Below are positions 46,187 through 56,407 of a stretch of 64,000 nt of DNA, piece after piece (within the stretch, counting starts at the first letter, position 1; every line of letters begins with the position of its first letter). The DNA lies in NCBI RefSeq assembly GCF_000968195.1, contig NZ_FO704550.1, positions 4,131,203-4,195,202 of the forward strand, given 5' to 3'. The DNA comes from Xenorhabdus doucetiae (GTDB lineage: Bacteria > Pseudomonadota > Gammaproteobacteria > Enterobacterales > Enterobacteriaceae). A model generated the notes under the pieces. It was not told where the DNA came from and did not search any database. It worked only from the letters and a program-made list of their open reading frames with translations. A program made the translations under genes and the position numbers.

Positions 46187-49100
46187 TTACACCTTTTCCA
46201 CATTCACCAGAAATGCCTTGAATTCCGGTGTCTGCGTATTGGCATCACCGACAAACGGCGTCAGGGTATTCGCCAGGAAACCTTTCTTCGCCGCGCCCTC
46301 AAAGCCCCAGTGAATCGGAATACCGATGGTATCCACTTCACGGCCGTGAACATTCAGGGTACGAATACGCTTCGTCACCACCGCTTTGGCCTTGATATAG
46401 CCACGATTGGAGCTGACTTTGACGGTATCGCCCTGTTTAATGCCCTTCTCCGCCGCCAACCGTTCACCAATTTCCACAAACTGCTCCGGCTGGGCAATCG
46501 CGTTCAGCAGCGCATGTTTGGTCCAGAAATGGAAATGTTCAGTCAGGCGGTAAGTGGTGCCCACATAAGGGAATTTATCGGCCTTGCCCATTGCCTCAAA
46601 ATCGCTTTTGAACACCCGGGCTGCCGGATTGGAAACCACATTGGGATGCAGCGGGTTAGTTCCCAACGGCGTTTCAAACGGCTCGTAATGCTCAGGGAAC
46701 GGCCCTTCTGCCATTTTGTCGATGGCAAACAGACGCCCCATGCCTTCCGGCTGCATGATAAACGGCCCGACATCCGTTCCCGGCGCGGCATTGCTGTAAT
46801 CGGCAATATCCACCCCACGCCATTGATCGCCATCCCATGCGATTAACTGGCGTTTGGCGTCCCACGGATTGCCCTGTGGATCAGCCGAGGCACGGTTATA
46901 CAGGATGCGGCGGTTCAGCGGCCACGCCCATGCCCAACCCAGCGTATTACCGATACCGGAGGGATCGGCATTATCGCGGCGCGCCATCTGGTTACCGTCC
47001 GGCGTCCAACTGCCGGCAAAAATCCAACAGCCGCTGGCGGTGGTGCCATCATCACGCAATTGGGCGAAAGAGGATAATTGCTGCCCCTTTTTCACTAATA
47101 CATTGCCGTTGGCATCGCGCAAGTCCGCCAACGCACGGCCGTTATTTTCCTGCGCGATTTCTTCCGGCGTCGGGTTATCGGGATCGAGATAATCCCACGT
47201 CATGCTCAGAACTTGTTCCGGCGCAGCGCCGCCTTCTTCGCGATACAAATCACGCAGGCGCTTGAAGATGCCCGACAGAATTTCACCATCCCCAATCACT
47301 TCCCCCGGCGCATCTGCACCTTTCCAGTGCCATTGCAGCCAGCGGGATGAATTGACGATCGAACCATTTTCTTCGGCAAAACAGCAGCAGGGCAGACGGA
47401 AAACTTCGGTCTGAATGGCGGCAGGATCAACGTCGTTGAACTCGCCATGATTTTGCCAGAATGAAGCCGTTTCGGTACTGAGCGGATCCACCGTGACCAA
47501 GAACTTCAACTTCGACAAAGCGGCGACGACTTTGTTCTTGTTCGGGAATGAAGCGATGGGATTGAAGCCCTGGCAGATATAACCGTTGACTTTTCCTTTC
47601 GACATCATGTCAAAATATTGCAGGACATCGTAAGGCTTATCCCACTTCGGCAACAGATCAAAGCCCCAGTCATTCTCTTTGCGGGCATGATCGCCATAGA
47701 AACTCTTCATCAAGCTGACAAAGAATTTCGGATAATTTTGCCAATAGTTGACCTGCCCCGGCAGCGTGGATTTTGGCGTGTTGGCCTGCAAATAGGTTTG
47801 CAAATCAGTCTGCTTCTCCGAGGGCAGGGAGAGATAACCCGGCAAACTCTGGGATAACAATCCCAAATCCGTCAGCCCCTGAATATTGGAGTGACCACGC
47901 AGCGCGTTAATACCGCCACCGGCCATGCCCATATTGCCGAGCAGCAGTTGGATCATCGCCATAGTGCGGATATTCTGCGCGCCGATGGAGTGTTGCGTCC
48001 AACCCAGCGCATACAAGAAAGAGGTGGTTTTGTCTTTCGCGCTGGTTTCCGCCAGATATTCGCACACCTTGAGGAAATCCTCCTTCGGTGTCCCACAGAT
48101 ATCGGTCACGACCTCCGGGGTATAACGGCTGACGTGGGCTTTCAGCAGGTTCCAGACACAACGGGGATGCGCCAAGGTTTTATCGCGTTTGGCGAAGCCG
48201 TTTTCATCTAATTCATAATTCCATGACGTTTTATCGTACTGCCGGTTTTCAGCATCGTAGCCGCTGAATAATCCCTCTTCGAACGAAAAATCTTCCCGCA
48301 CAATCAGGCTGGCATTGGTGTAAGCCTCAACATACTCGCGCTGAATTTTTTCATGGGTCATCAGGTATAAAATCACCCCTGACAGGAAAGCAATATCCGT
48401 CCCGGAACGGATAGGCGTGTAGAAATCCGCCACGGATGCCGTGCGGGTAAAACGCGGATCGATAACAATCAGCTTAGCGTTATTGTGAATTTTGGCTTCC
48501 ATCGCCCAACGGAAACCGACAGGATGTGCTTCCGCCGCATTCCCGCCCATCACGACAATCAAGTTCGCATTCTTAATATCCACCCAGTGGTTGGTCATCG
48601 CACCGCGACCAAATGTTGGAGCAAGACTTGCTACCGTTGGTCCGTGTCAGACACGCGCCTGGTTGTCTACGGCAAGCATGCCGAGAGCACGACTGAATTT
48701 CTGCGATAAAAAACCGGTTTCGTTACTGGCCGCAGACGCACACAACATGCCCGTGGTCAGCCAGCGGTTAACCGTTACGCCATCTTGATTGGTTTTGATA
48801 AAATTGGCATCACGATCTTGTTTCATCAATCTCGCAATGCGATCGAAAGCTTCATGCCAGCTTATGCGCTGCCATTGGTTGGAACCCGGGGCGCGATATT
48901 CTGGATAGTGCAGGCGGTTTTTGCTGTGAATAAAATCCACCAATCCCGCCCCCTTGGGACAGAGGGCACCGCGGTTGACAGGATGATCCGGGTCCCCTTC
49001 GATATGAAAAATTGTCGATTTGGCATTTTTGGCGCCATCACCAAGGCTGTACATTAATAACCCACAGCCGACAGAGCAGTATGTACAAGTATTCCGGGTT

Positions 49101-49234
49101 TCACGCGCACGCAGCAATTTATAGTTGCGTGTTTGTGCCATTGCCGCGGTTGGGGCAAACCCCAGCGCGGCGGCCGTCGTACCTGCCATACCGCCAGCGC
49201 AGAACTTAAAGAACTGCCTTCTGCTGACCTGCAT
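46187..49234 (-). CDS. fdoG: FdoG, selenocysteine-containing formate dehydrogenase-O major subunit
   Basis: A 1015-residue periplasmic molybdopterin subunit that oxidises formate. The start MQVSRRQFFKFCAGGMAG is a twin-arginine signal; GAGGAG lies before it. A 4Fe-4S motif follows (CTYCSVGCGLLMY). The in-frame TGA at 48647-48649, in the context QARV-U-HGPTVASLAPTFG, is the selenocysteine codon at the active site, with a SECIS hairpin just after it; it is not a frameshift or break. The C-terminal domain reads TVKVSSNRGYIKAKAVVTKR. Full length equals the E. coli enzyme to within a residue or so. Its need for SelA/SelB explains the selAB-fdhE block nearby. Confidence 0.96.
48618..48635 (-). promoter_or_regulatory. 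bSECIS minihelix for the fdoG UGA
   Basis: On the minus strand GGTAGCAAGTCTTGCTCC begins 11 bases after the UGA and folds as GG-AGCA / TGCT-CC with a bulged U and the loop AGUCU, the layout that SelB recognises in E. coli fdhF. Confidence 0.85.
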
Positions 49235-49336
49235 GGAGATCTCCTCACTCACATTGCTTATTAACACACCGAGTAATAAATTAATGAACTTACCCACACA
49301 AACAGTATTATGAATCAATCCGATGGAGAATTCACC

Positions 49337-50197
49337 ATGGATAATGCAGGGCCAGAAAATCAGTTAACAATGCAAGAAATCAGCGGCGCTTGTCGCACGT
49401 ATGTTCAACAAAAACAGGTTCAGCAAAAAAATGCCCAACAGGGTGACCACTTGAGCGAGCCAAAACCGGATTGGGTGGCGGAAGAAATCCCCGTCGCGTT
49501 AGTCTATAACGGTATTTCCCATGTTGTGATGATGGCTAGCCCCAAAGATCTTGACCATTTCGCCATCGGGTTTTCATTGTCGGAAGGGATCATCACATCA
49601 GCGCAGGACATTCGGGGGATTGATGCGATAGCGAGCTGTCACGGGGGCATTGAACTGCACATTGAACTTTCCAGCCGTCGCTTTGCGGGATTAAAAGAGC
49701 GCCGACGCAATATGGCAGGGAGAACCGGTTGCGGTATCTGCGGCACAGAGCAACTGACCGAGGTCTTCCGCCCCATTGCGCCCTTGCCTTTCACCCAAAC
49801 CTTTTCACTTTCTCACCTTGATGCGGCACTGACCCAATTACCGCAAGTCCAGAAAATCGGCGCACTGACTGGCTGTACCCATGCGGCGGGTTGGATTAAT
49901 CCTGAGGGAAAATTATTGGGGGGTTGTGAAGATATCGGCCGCCATGTTGCACTGGATAAGTTGCTGGGAATGCGGGCAACAATGGGCTGGCAACCGGGTG
50001 CGGTCTTGGTTTCCAGCCGCGCCAGTTATGAGATGGTGCAAAAATCAGCGAATTGTGGAGTCGAAATTGTCTTTGCTGTTTCTGCCGCAACCTCGCTTGC
50101 CATTGAAGTCGCCCAGAAATGCAATCTCACGTTGATCGGATTTTGTAAACCGGGACGGGCAACCGTGTATACCCATCCCAGCCGATTGATCGATTAA
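49337..50197 (+). CDS. fdhD: FdhD, formate dehydrogenase sulfurtransferase
   Basis: A 286-residue protein that delivers sulfur to the molybdenum cofactor of formate dehydrogenases. The catalytic Cys pair is in [13 protein letters not shown], and the conserved [17 protein letters not shown] and [14 protein letters not shown] follow. ATG 49337 has GGAG 8 bases upstream; the frame also opens at ATG 49310 with no ribosome site. It is divergent from fdoG, as in E. coli. Confidence 0.95.
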   Translation: MDNAGPENQLTMQEISGACRTYVQQKQVQQKNAQQGDHLSEPKPDWVAEEIPVALVYNGISHVVMMASPKDLDHFAIGFSLSEGIITSAQDIRGIDAIASCHGGIELHIELSSRRFAGLKERRRNMAGRTGCGICGTEQLTEVFRPIAPLPFTQTFSLSHLDAALTQLPQVQKIGALTGCTHAAGWINPEGKLLGGCEDIGRHVALDKLLGMRATMGWQPGAVLVSSRASYEMVQKSANCGVEIVFAVSAATSLAIEVAQKCNLTLIGFCKPGRATVYTHPSRLID

Positions 50198-50420
50198 ACC
50201 CCTCATTTGCACAAACAATGAAATTAAACAAACAAAAAACATAACCACAACTTATGGTTTACACCACTATTTGCCCAATATACAGTTTATTTGCTGCGTA
50301 TTTTTTGTTCACAATTTTCACGCAGTTTATTTAATTCACATCGTTTATTTCTTCACACCAGCAGTTCAGGACGTTTTTATGACAGGATAACAAAGTACTC
50401 AACATTTAGTGAGGTTGATA

Positions 50421-51134
50421 ATGAAAAAGATCAATATATTCATTGCCATGTTAGGCATTTTTGGACTTATCACACAGGTTCAGGCAAAAGTTGCGTATGG
50501 TATAAGCCAACAAGAAACTGACCCACATCTTCTCATCGGAGAGGTAGATGGTGAACCCGGTTTAGGTATCACTTTACCAATAACAGGGAATAAATTATTT
50601 TCTGCCTCTTACCTGAAAAAGTTAGCTACACGCGATAATAATGGTGTTTATCGTTTCAAACTGGAGAATAATCCTATTGCTGAGAACCAATATCTCGACA
50701 TCTTTCAAATTCCCAATACGGATATTTACTTTGGGGAATGGGCACAAAAAACGCCTGATAAATCGGATATTACCCACACTGTTTTTTATGCAGGTAAAGA
50801 TGTGACAACCAATCTGCCAACTGGCGGCACTGCGACCTATACAGTAACAGGACTTAACCGATATAACGATAACAATCTCCTCTCTGGTAAATTCACCGCA
50901 GACTTTGGTAACAAAAAACTGAATGGTTCACTCAGTAATGACTCATTAAATATCGATATTGATGCCAATATAAATAATGATGCCGGATTTTCAGGTAAAG
51001 CCACGGCCAATGGAAATATTAACGGCGTCACCGATGGGAAATTTTATGGTAATTCCGCCTCCTCTCTGGCAGGGTATGCCAAATTTGCTAGTGACAGAAA
51101 CAAAGATACGGCTTTCGGTGGTACTAAACAGTAA
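50421..51134 (+). CDS. Hemophilin-like secreted protein, type XI secretion cargo 1
   Basis: A 237-residue secreted protein. The signal peptide is MKKINIFIAMLGIFGLITQV ending QA/KVAYG; GAGG precedes the ATG. The C-terminal half (about 130-237) has the glycine-rich strand pattern of the TbpB-type barrel used by Slam-dependent cargo, ending SSLAGYAKFASDRNKDTAFG. Cargo 2 shares this end and the FGEWAQ and YAGKD.TTN blocks. The N-terminal half, where hemophilins bind haem, differs most between the two, so the ligand may differ. A Slam gene follows. No Fur box is visible in 50198-50420. Confidence 0.75.
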   Translation: MKKINIFIAMLGIFGLITQVQAKVAYGISQQETDPHLLIGEVDGEPGLGITLPITGNKLFSASYLKKLATRDNNGVYRFKLENNPIAENQYLDIFQIPNTDIYFGEWAQKTPDKSDITHTVFYAGKDVTTNLPTGGTATYTVTGLNRYNDNNLLSGKFTADFGNKKLNGSLSNDSLNIDIDANINNDAGFSGKATANGNINGVTDGKFYGNSASSLAGYAKFASDRNKDTAFGGTKQ

Positions 51135-51147
51135 TGATTAATTCTCC

Positions 51148-51182
51148 GGAAAACAGTGTCTGTCATTCCTGACACTGTTTCC
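51148..51182 (+). terminator. Hairpin between cargo 1 and its Slam gene
   Basis: Stem GGAAAACAGTGTC / GACACTGTTTCC right after the cargo gene; the T-run is poor. It may act as an attenuator that keeps Slam below cargo level. Cargo 2 has an analogous hairpin. Confidence 0.55.
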
Positions 51183-51259
51183 TTCTTCAACTTCTTTACC
51201 CTGTTTATTTCCAAGCTATTTATTACCAATAAATAGGGCTTTGTGAATTGGGCTTTATT

Positions 51260-52693
51260 ATGTCTGACAAAAAAGAAGGATCTGGAAAGAGAAAATATCT
51301 ATTATTACTTATATTCTTGTTGACTTCATTTCTCTCACCAGCAATTTGTGCCAATGAAGATCATTTGATGGCACCAAACCCCCTTTCTGCCAAACATGAT
51401 TCCTTATTAAATATTATCCGTAGACAAAAAATTAAGGTTAGCAACAATCTCAACGATATCGGTCAGGCACTGTACTTTGCCATTAATTATCGGCAGTGGC
51501 GAGACGTCAGACGTCTTTTGCTGGCTTATCAAAAGCTCCCTGGTTACGATCCGTTTCTCATCGATTTTGCTCAGGGCCGGCTAGCCTATCGTGAAGGAAA
51601 TTTAGCACTCGCTACCTCTTATTATCAAAAGATCTTGCGCCAAAAACCGAATTTCACGCGCATCAAACTGGAACTGGCTCGTGTTTATTTTGAAGATCAA
51701 AAAAACCGTGAATCCAAGCAGTTATTTGAAGGAATAAGCCAACAGCAGCAATTACCCGAAATGGTCTTAAATAATATCGGCAGTTATCTGGCAGAAATAG
51801 CCCTAAGAAATGGCTGGCAAAGTTCACTTTCATTCGGCTATACCTATGACGATAATATCAATATGTCGCCAAATCAGAAACCCATCTGCCTGGTTTCCGA
51901 GAAGGGAAAGTGCATCATTAAACGGCAAGTGCCGAAACCTGTCACGGCATGGGGTGGAACTTATAACGCAACATTAAACCGACGTTACCAACTGGTTGGT
52001 CATCACGGCATTTTCGGTCGTGGTCTGATTTATGGAGAAAATTATTCCCATTACCATAACGAAAACGAAAACAGGTTCCTGCTGGTCAGTGGCTACAACT
52101 ATAAAAACCGGTTCCATGATTTCTCTTTTGGCCCCCTCTTTGAATATCAACAGAGTGCAGGGAAAACCGAATACCATGCCATCGGTGCCAAAATGGAATG
52201 GCAATGGGCTATTACCAAGCAAACCTCCCTCAATGTCGAACTGGAACATAAGAAATTGAGTTATCCACCGATTTACCGCGGGAAAGACAACGTGCTTTCC
52301 TCATCCTATTTCAGCCTGTCTCATGCCATCAGTGAAAAATTAATATTGTTTGGCGGCGGTAATTGGCGCTATGGAAACTATCAAGATCCCGCAGATTGCT
52401 ATCAGCAATGGGGGGTAAGTGCAGGAATAGCGGGGCAGCTCTATCCCCGCATTAATGGTTCTCTGTCTTTCACTTTAAGGAAACAGCGCTTCAGCGCCTA
52501 CAGCGCATTATTGGGTGCCAGACGTCAAGATAATGAACAGATCTATACGGCTGCCATTAAATTTCCTGCTGCCAAGGTATTGGGCATGACACCCTCTTTA
52601 ACTTTCCGCCATCACTACAATCACAGTAACGTGAACTGGTTGTACAGTTATGATAAAAACGAAATCCAGATACAGTTAGAAAAATATTTCTAA
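51260..52693 (+). CDS. Slam-type outer-membrane protein (type XI secretion), copy 1
   Basis: A 477-residue outer-membrane translocon. A signal-like hydrophobic segment (YLLLLIFLLTSFLSPAICA) leads into a TPR-type periplasmic part (about 60-190; FAQGRLAYREGNLALATSYY, LELARVYFEDQKNRES), then a C-terminal barrel rich in alternating aromatic strands, ending QIQLEKYF. This is the Slam/DUF560 architecture that exports TbpB-barrel cargo. The ATG at 51260 matches the start of copy 2 (MSDK/MSDN). Its 3' end overlaps the convergent acetyltransferase gene by 4 bases. Confidence 0.85.
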   Translation: MSDKKEGSGKRKYLLLLIFLLTSFLSPAICANEDHLMAPNPLSAKHDSLLNIIRRQKIKVSNNLNDIGQALYFAINYRQWRDVRRLLLAYQKLPGYDPFLIDFAQGRLAYREGNLALATSYYQKILRQKPNFTRIKLELARVYFEDQKNRESKQLFEGISQQQQLPEMVLNNIGSYLAEIALRNGWQSSLSFGYTYDDNINMSPNQKPICLVSEKGKCIIKRQVPKPVTAWGGTYNATLNRRYQLVGHHGIFGRGLIYGENYSHYHNENENRFLLVSGYNYKNRFHDFSFGPLFEYQQSAGKTEYHAIGAKMEWQWAITKQTSLNVELEHKKLSYPPIYRGKDNVLSSSYFSLSHAISEKLILFGGGNWRYGNYQDPADCYQQWGVSAGIAGQLYPRINGSLSFTLRKQRFSAYSALLGARRQDNEQIYTAAIKFPAAKVLGMTPSLTFRHHYNHSNVNWLYSYDKNEIQIQLEKYF

Positions 52694-53457
52694 TCAAGGC
52701 TGTGGTACATCCACAAATTAGGTTCAATGTAATAAGCCATCTGTTTTTCAACATCTACAACCAACGGCACCAAGCCACCGGGAATGATGTATTCCCCGCT
52801 TTGCGGAAACTTCATGTTTGTCCATTCCTGCCACTGTTCCACGGTGCCGTAAATATCCATGGAGCGAAGAGCGGGTTTGATGATTTTGGCGCCCAGACGA
52901 TAATGCGTGCGAACCCACGGATCAAACGGCTCACCTTTGTCATTTTTCCAGCCACAATATTCAACAAAGTCTTGCAGGGGATATTGGCTTTTCAAACTTG
53001 GCCTGACAGGAACAACCAGCCCCTGCAACCCTTCATTGCGGGCAGTCTGTTTCAGGCTGTTGATAAGTAACGCCGGGATGTTTTGACCTCGGAACGCGGG
53101 ATCAATGGTGACACTCAGGGCTGATACCATATTGGCGGGCACCTTTCCCTTCGCTGCCCCACCCGCCTCGAACACCGCATCCCACCCTTCATCAGGCAAT
53201 TGCTCTAATGAATGATGTTCCCAGGGAAACGGAATTGAGTGCAACACACCAACAAGACGCTCTGCTTTCCCCTGTTGCAGAATGGCGAATTTTTGAAAAC
53301 GGCTGAAACCGGGCTCATATAATGTGTCCCAATATTTTTCTGCGACCGCATCATAATTCATAAACAGCGGCCAATTGTTATCAATCAGCGCCTCCCTCTC
53401 ATCAGCAAGATCGGTCCTTTCTTCAGCAGATTGAATAATTATTTTTGCTTCCATCAT
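52690..53457 (-). CDS. GNAT-family N-acetyltransferase-like protein
   Basis: A 255-residue protein with a GNAT core: VSALSVTIDPAFRGQNIPAL is the strand-4/acetyl-CoA loop, followed by NSLKQTARNEGLQGLVVPVR. The rest (WEHHSLEQLPDEGW, YGTVEQWQEWTNMKFP) does not point to a known substrate. GGGAG lies 5 bases before the start. It sits on the opposite strand between the two Slam cassettes; a link to them is not shown. Confidence 0.72.
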   Translation of the reverse strand: MMEAKIIIQSAEERTDLADEREALIDNNWPLFMNYDAVAEKYWDTLYEPGFSRFQKFAILQQGKAERLVGVLHSIPFPWEHHSLEQLPDEGWDAVFEAGGAAKGKVPANMVSALSVTIDPAFRGQNIPALLINSLKQTARNEGLQGLVVPVRPSLKSQYPLQDFVEYCGWKNDKGEPFDPWVRTHYRLGAKIIKPALRSMDIYGTVEQWQEWTNMKFPQSGEYIIPGGLVPLVVDVEKQMAYYIEPNLWMYHSLD

Positions 53458-53860
53458 GGTTCTCCCAATAGACCTTTTTCATTCTTTCACGTAACGGATT
53501 TCACTTTAATTACCTGCAATAAATGTAGGTTATTAAAGATAAGTAAAATTTATTTAACGGGTTCTTTGTTGCCAAATTTCACCATAACAGGGAATGAATA
53601 GCTATCCATATAAAATAGATGGGATAGTTTTAATGATAATAAGTCGTTACATCACCCGTTCAATTTAATTACAAGTGAAATTCTTTCAAGGCTAATTATA
53701 TTGTTAACAACAAAATAACGTCAGTAAATAAAATCTACCTACCTCACATTTTCAATAAAAAATTAGCGCGTTTAAGTCTGGTTTAAAATGATAAAAATTA
53801 AATAAAAATCAACAAAATAATCAGAATCAATGACTAATAAACCCTATAATTAGCGTAACA

Positions 53861-53890
53861 AATAGTAATAATTATCATTTACATTATCAT
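53861..53890 (+). promoter_or_regulatory. Probable Fur box upstream of the hemophilin 2 operon
   Basis: The segment AATAGTAATAATTATCATT matches 13 of 19 positions of the Fur consensus GATAATGATAATCATTATC, and overlapping ATTATC repeats extend the match. It lies about 100 bases before the cargo 2 start, within a 520-base AT-rich gap that shows no gene. Confidence 0.6.
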
Positions 53891-53979
53891 TTGAACGGTG
53901 TAGTTTTTTCTCGCGCAATAAATCAGGCCGTTTTTAAGATTGGGTAACGAGGGATCCCCCATTCCAAACGAGGATAATG

Positions 53980-54723
53980 ATGAAAAAATTAAATGTATTA
54001 GTCGCCGCTTTAGGCGCACTGGGATTTATGGCACAGGCTCAGGCAGAAGTAGGATTTGGTCAGAGCCAAGAAGAAACTACACCACATATTACCGTTGGTG
54101 CAACTCAACCAGGTTCAGGCCCACATGGCGGCAAAGGTGGTGAGCCGGGCATTGGCGTCAGTTCCGTTTATGGTGGTCAAATCACTGGCTTTGCTGGCTT
54201 AACCCGCATGGCACCGGCTGACGGCAATGGCATCCATAATATCTCTATGGCAGGAAGAGCCCCAGGCTCTCACGGCGGGATGGGAGTATTCCATTTCAGC
54301 AAAGTGGCCAATGCGGATGTTTATTTCGGTGAATGGTCACAGACGGGTAAAGCTGATGATGAGACCCATACGGTTTATTATGCGGGTAAAGACATTACCA
54401 CCAATATGCCAACTGATGGTATAGCCACCTATGAGGTGAAAGGTATTAACCGGTACAGCGGTGATAATGCCCTGTCCGGTACATTGACCGCAAACTTCGG
54501 TGAACAAACTCTGCGTGGCTCTATGTCAAATACAGATATGGAAATTGGTATCAGGGCTAATATCCAGTCTGATGCTCAATTTACGGGTCTTGCTACAACT
54601 GGTGGTCTTGAGGGCGAAACTCAAGGCCACTTCTTTGGTGACAGCGCTTCCAGTCTGGCCGGATATGCCACATTTGAAGATGACAGATCCAAAGATACCG
54701 CTTTTGGTGGTTCTAAACAGTAA
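53980..54723 (+). CDS. Hemophilin-like secreted haem-binding protein, type XI secretion cargo 2
   Basis: A 247-residue secreted protein. The signal peptide MKKLNVLVAALGALGFMAQA ends QA/EVGFG. The N-terminal half carries His/Gly-rich loops (PGSGPHGGKGGEPGIG, APGSHGGMGVFHF), which suit haem coordination as in Acinetobacter hemophilin HphA. The C-terminal half is the Slam-dependent barrel (YSGDNALSGTLTANFG, SSLAGYATFEDDRSKDTAFG). The second ATG is chosen for GAGG spacing. It is followed by Slam, a TonB-dependent receptor and tonB, the known hemophilin gene order. Confidence 0.85.
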   Translation: MKKLNVLVAALGALGFMAQAQAEVGFGQSQEETTPHITVGATQPGSGPHGGKGGEPGIGVSSVYGGQITGFAGLTRMAPADGNGIHNISMAGRAPGSHGGMGVFHFSKVANADVYFGEWSQTGKADDETHTVYYAGKDITTNMPTDGIATYEVKGINRYSGDNALSGTLTANFGEQTLRGSMSNTDMEIGIRANIQSDAQFTGLATTGGLEGETQGHFFGDSASSLAGYATFEDDRSKDTAFGGSKQ

Positions 54724-54736
54724 TCCTTAATTTTCC

Positions 54737-54775
54737 AGAGAACAGTGCCATTATTGGCGCTGTTCTCTGTTTTTA
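54737..54775 (+). terminator. Attenuator/terminator between cargo 2 and its Slam gene
   Basis: Stem AGAGAACAGTGCC / GGCGCTGTTCTCT with a short loop and a T-rich tail. Partial termination here would give more cargo than translocon transcript. Confidence 0.75.
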
Positions 54776-54873
54776 TTTATTAGGTTTCTAATTATTACTG
54801 TTTTATTTAACGGCTTTGTTTAATTAATGGCCATTTATGTTTAATAACGTGGGCCTTGTGATCTGGTTTTACG

Positions 54874-56346
54874 ATGTCTGACAATCGAACACCCTCTATA
54901 TTATTCACCGCAGTGGTGGCCTTATGCCTGTCCCTGCCAGGCTATGCCGATGACGATACCAGCCAAAAAATCTGGCAGGAGGCACAACATAATCAACGAG
55001 AAAATGAAGCCAGCCTGATTACACCCGACCCCGTTTTTACTGAGAATGGTTCATCGTTAATTGTGATTAACGGGCAAACCTTTCAGGTAGAAAATAATAT
55101 TAATGATATCGGCCAGGCATTATTTCTTGCCATTAACCATCAACAATGGCCGGATGTCAGGCGCTTCCTCACGGCTTATCTAAAATTGCCGGAGCATGAT
55201 GTGATGCTGGTTAATTTTGCCCAAGGTGGACTGGCGCGTTTAGACGGGGACTTGGATCTCGCCGCCGATCATTACCAACAAATCCTGCATCAACAGCCCG
55301 ATTTTCCCCGTATCACACTGGAACTGGCCCGGGTCTATTTTGAGGATCATAAAAACCGGGAAGCCGAACAACTGTTTACCGGATTGTATCAGGCGCAAAA
55401 CCTCCCGGAAGCCGTACTGAAAAATATTAACAGCTATCTGGAAGCGATAGCGCTGAGAAACAGTTGGCGCGGCTCTTTCTCGGCCGGTTACGCCTATAAC
55501 GATAACGTCAATATGTCTCCTGATCAGGGGCCAGTCTGTAGGCAATACGTGGGAGATAAATGTAATATTGAACAGCGAATACCAAAAGCCGTCAAAGCCT
55601 GGGGCATGTCTTATGACGCCACATTAAGCCGACGCTATCAGCTTACCGGTCATCATGGCATTTTTGGCCGTAGCCTGATTTATGGCGAAAATTACCGTGA
55701 TTACCACGATGAAAACGAAAATACGTTGCTGCTGGTGGGTGGCTATAACTATAAAAGCAAGCGTCATGATTTCTCGTTTGGCCCGTTGTTTGAATATAAA
55801 CAACGGGCAGACGATGCCGGTTACCGTGCCACCGGGGCTAAAACCGAATGGCGATGGGCCTTCACTGCCAAAACCGCCCTGAATGTGGAGCTTGAGCATA
55901 AACAGCTACGTTACCAACAACCGTTCCGCCGGAAAGATGGCAGCTTTTCCTCAACCTATCTCACCCTATTCCATTCCATCAATAAAGACGTTGTTCTGTT
56001 TGGCGGCGGCGACTGGGTTTACCGCGACAACAAGCAGTATGCCGTGGATCGCTATCAGCAATGGGGTGTTCGGGCGGGGATTGCCGGACAGATCTATCCC
56101 GGCATTAACGGTTCCCTGTTTGCCACACTGAAACAGCGCCATTTTGGGGCAAGTCACCCAATGACAAAGACCCGGCGTCAGGATAACGAACAGATTTACA
56201 GCGCGGTGATTAAAGTGCCGGCCGCAGAAATTTGGGGCATGACACCGTCTGTGACGTTCCGCCATCGGCGCAATCACAGCAACGTGGCCTGGCTGTACAG
56301 CTATAACAAAAACGAAATCCTTATCAGGCTGGAAAAGTATTTTTAA
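54874..56346 (+). CDS. Slam-type outer-membrane protein (type XI secretion), copy 2
   Basis: A 490-residue paralogue of copy 1 with a signal peptide (VVALCLSLPGYADDD), a TPR-like periplasmic region (NDIGQALFLAINHQQWPDVR, LELARVYFEDHKNREAEQ) and a barrel ending LIRLEKYF. Compared with copy 1 it has a longer stretch between signal and TPR (QKIWQEAQHNQRENEAS). It should export the hemophilin encoded just upstream. Confidence 0.87.
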   Translation: MSDNRTPSILFTAVVALCLSLPGYADDDTSQKIWQEAQHNQRENEASLITPDPVFTENGSSLIVINGQTFQVENNINDIGQALFLAINHQQWPDVRRFLTAYLKLPEHDVMLVNFAQGGLARLDGDLDLAADHYQQILHQQPDFPRITLELARVYFEDHKNREAEQLFTGLYQAQNLPEAVLKNINSYLEAIALRNSWRGSFSAGYAYNDNVNMSPDQGPVCRQYVGDKCNIEQRIPKAVKAWGMSYDATLSRRYQLTGHHGIFGRSLIYGENYRDYHDENENTLLLVGGYNYKSKRHDFSFGPLFEYKQRADDAGYRATGAKTEWRWAFTAKTALNVELEHKQLRYQQPFRRKDGSFSSTYLTLFHSINKDVVLFGGGDWVYRDNKQYAVDRYQQWGVRAGIAGQIYPGINGSLFATLKQRHFGASHPMTKTRRQDNEQIYSAVIKVPAAEIWGMTPSVTFRHRRNHSNVAWLYSYNKNEILIRLEKYF

Positions 56347-56407
56347 CCCAAATGTGATGTTTTTTATTTGTGTGATGATGATCGACAAATCGAGGCAAGA
56401 GATATCC

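Noticed and set aside
48647..48649. Stop codon that splits fdoG into two genes or a pseudogene.
   Set aside because: It is the selenocysteine UGA: the context V-U-HGP and the following SECIS hairpin fit, and selA/selB are present.
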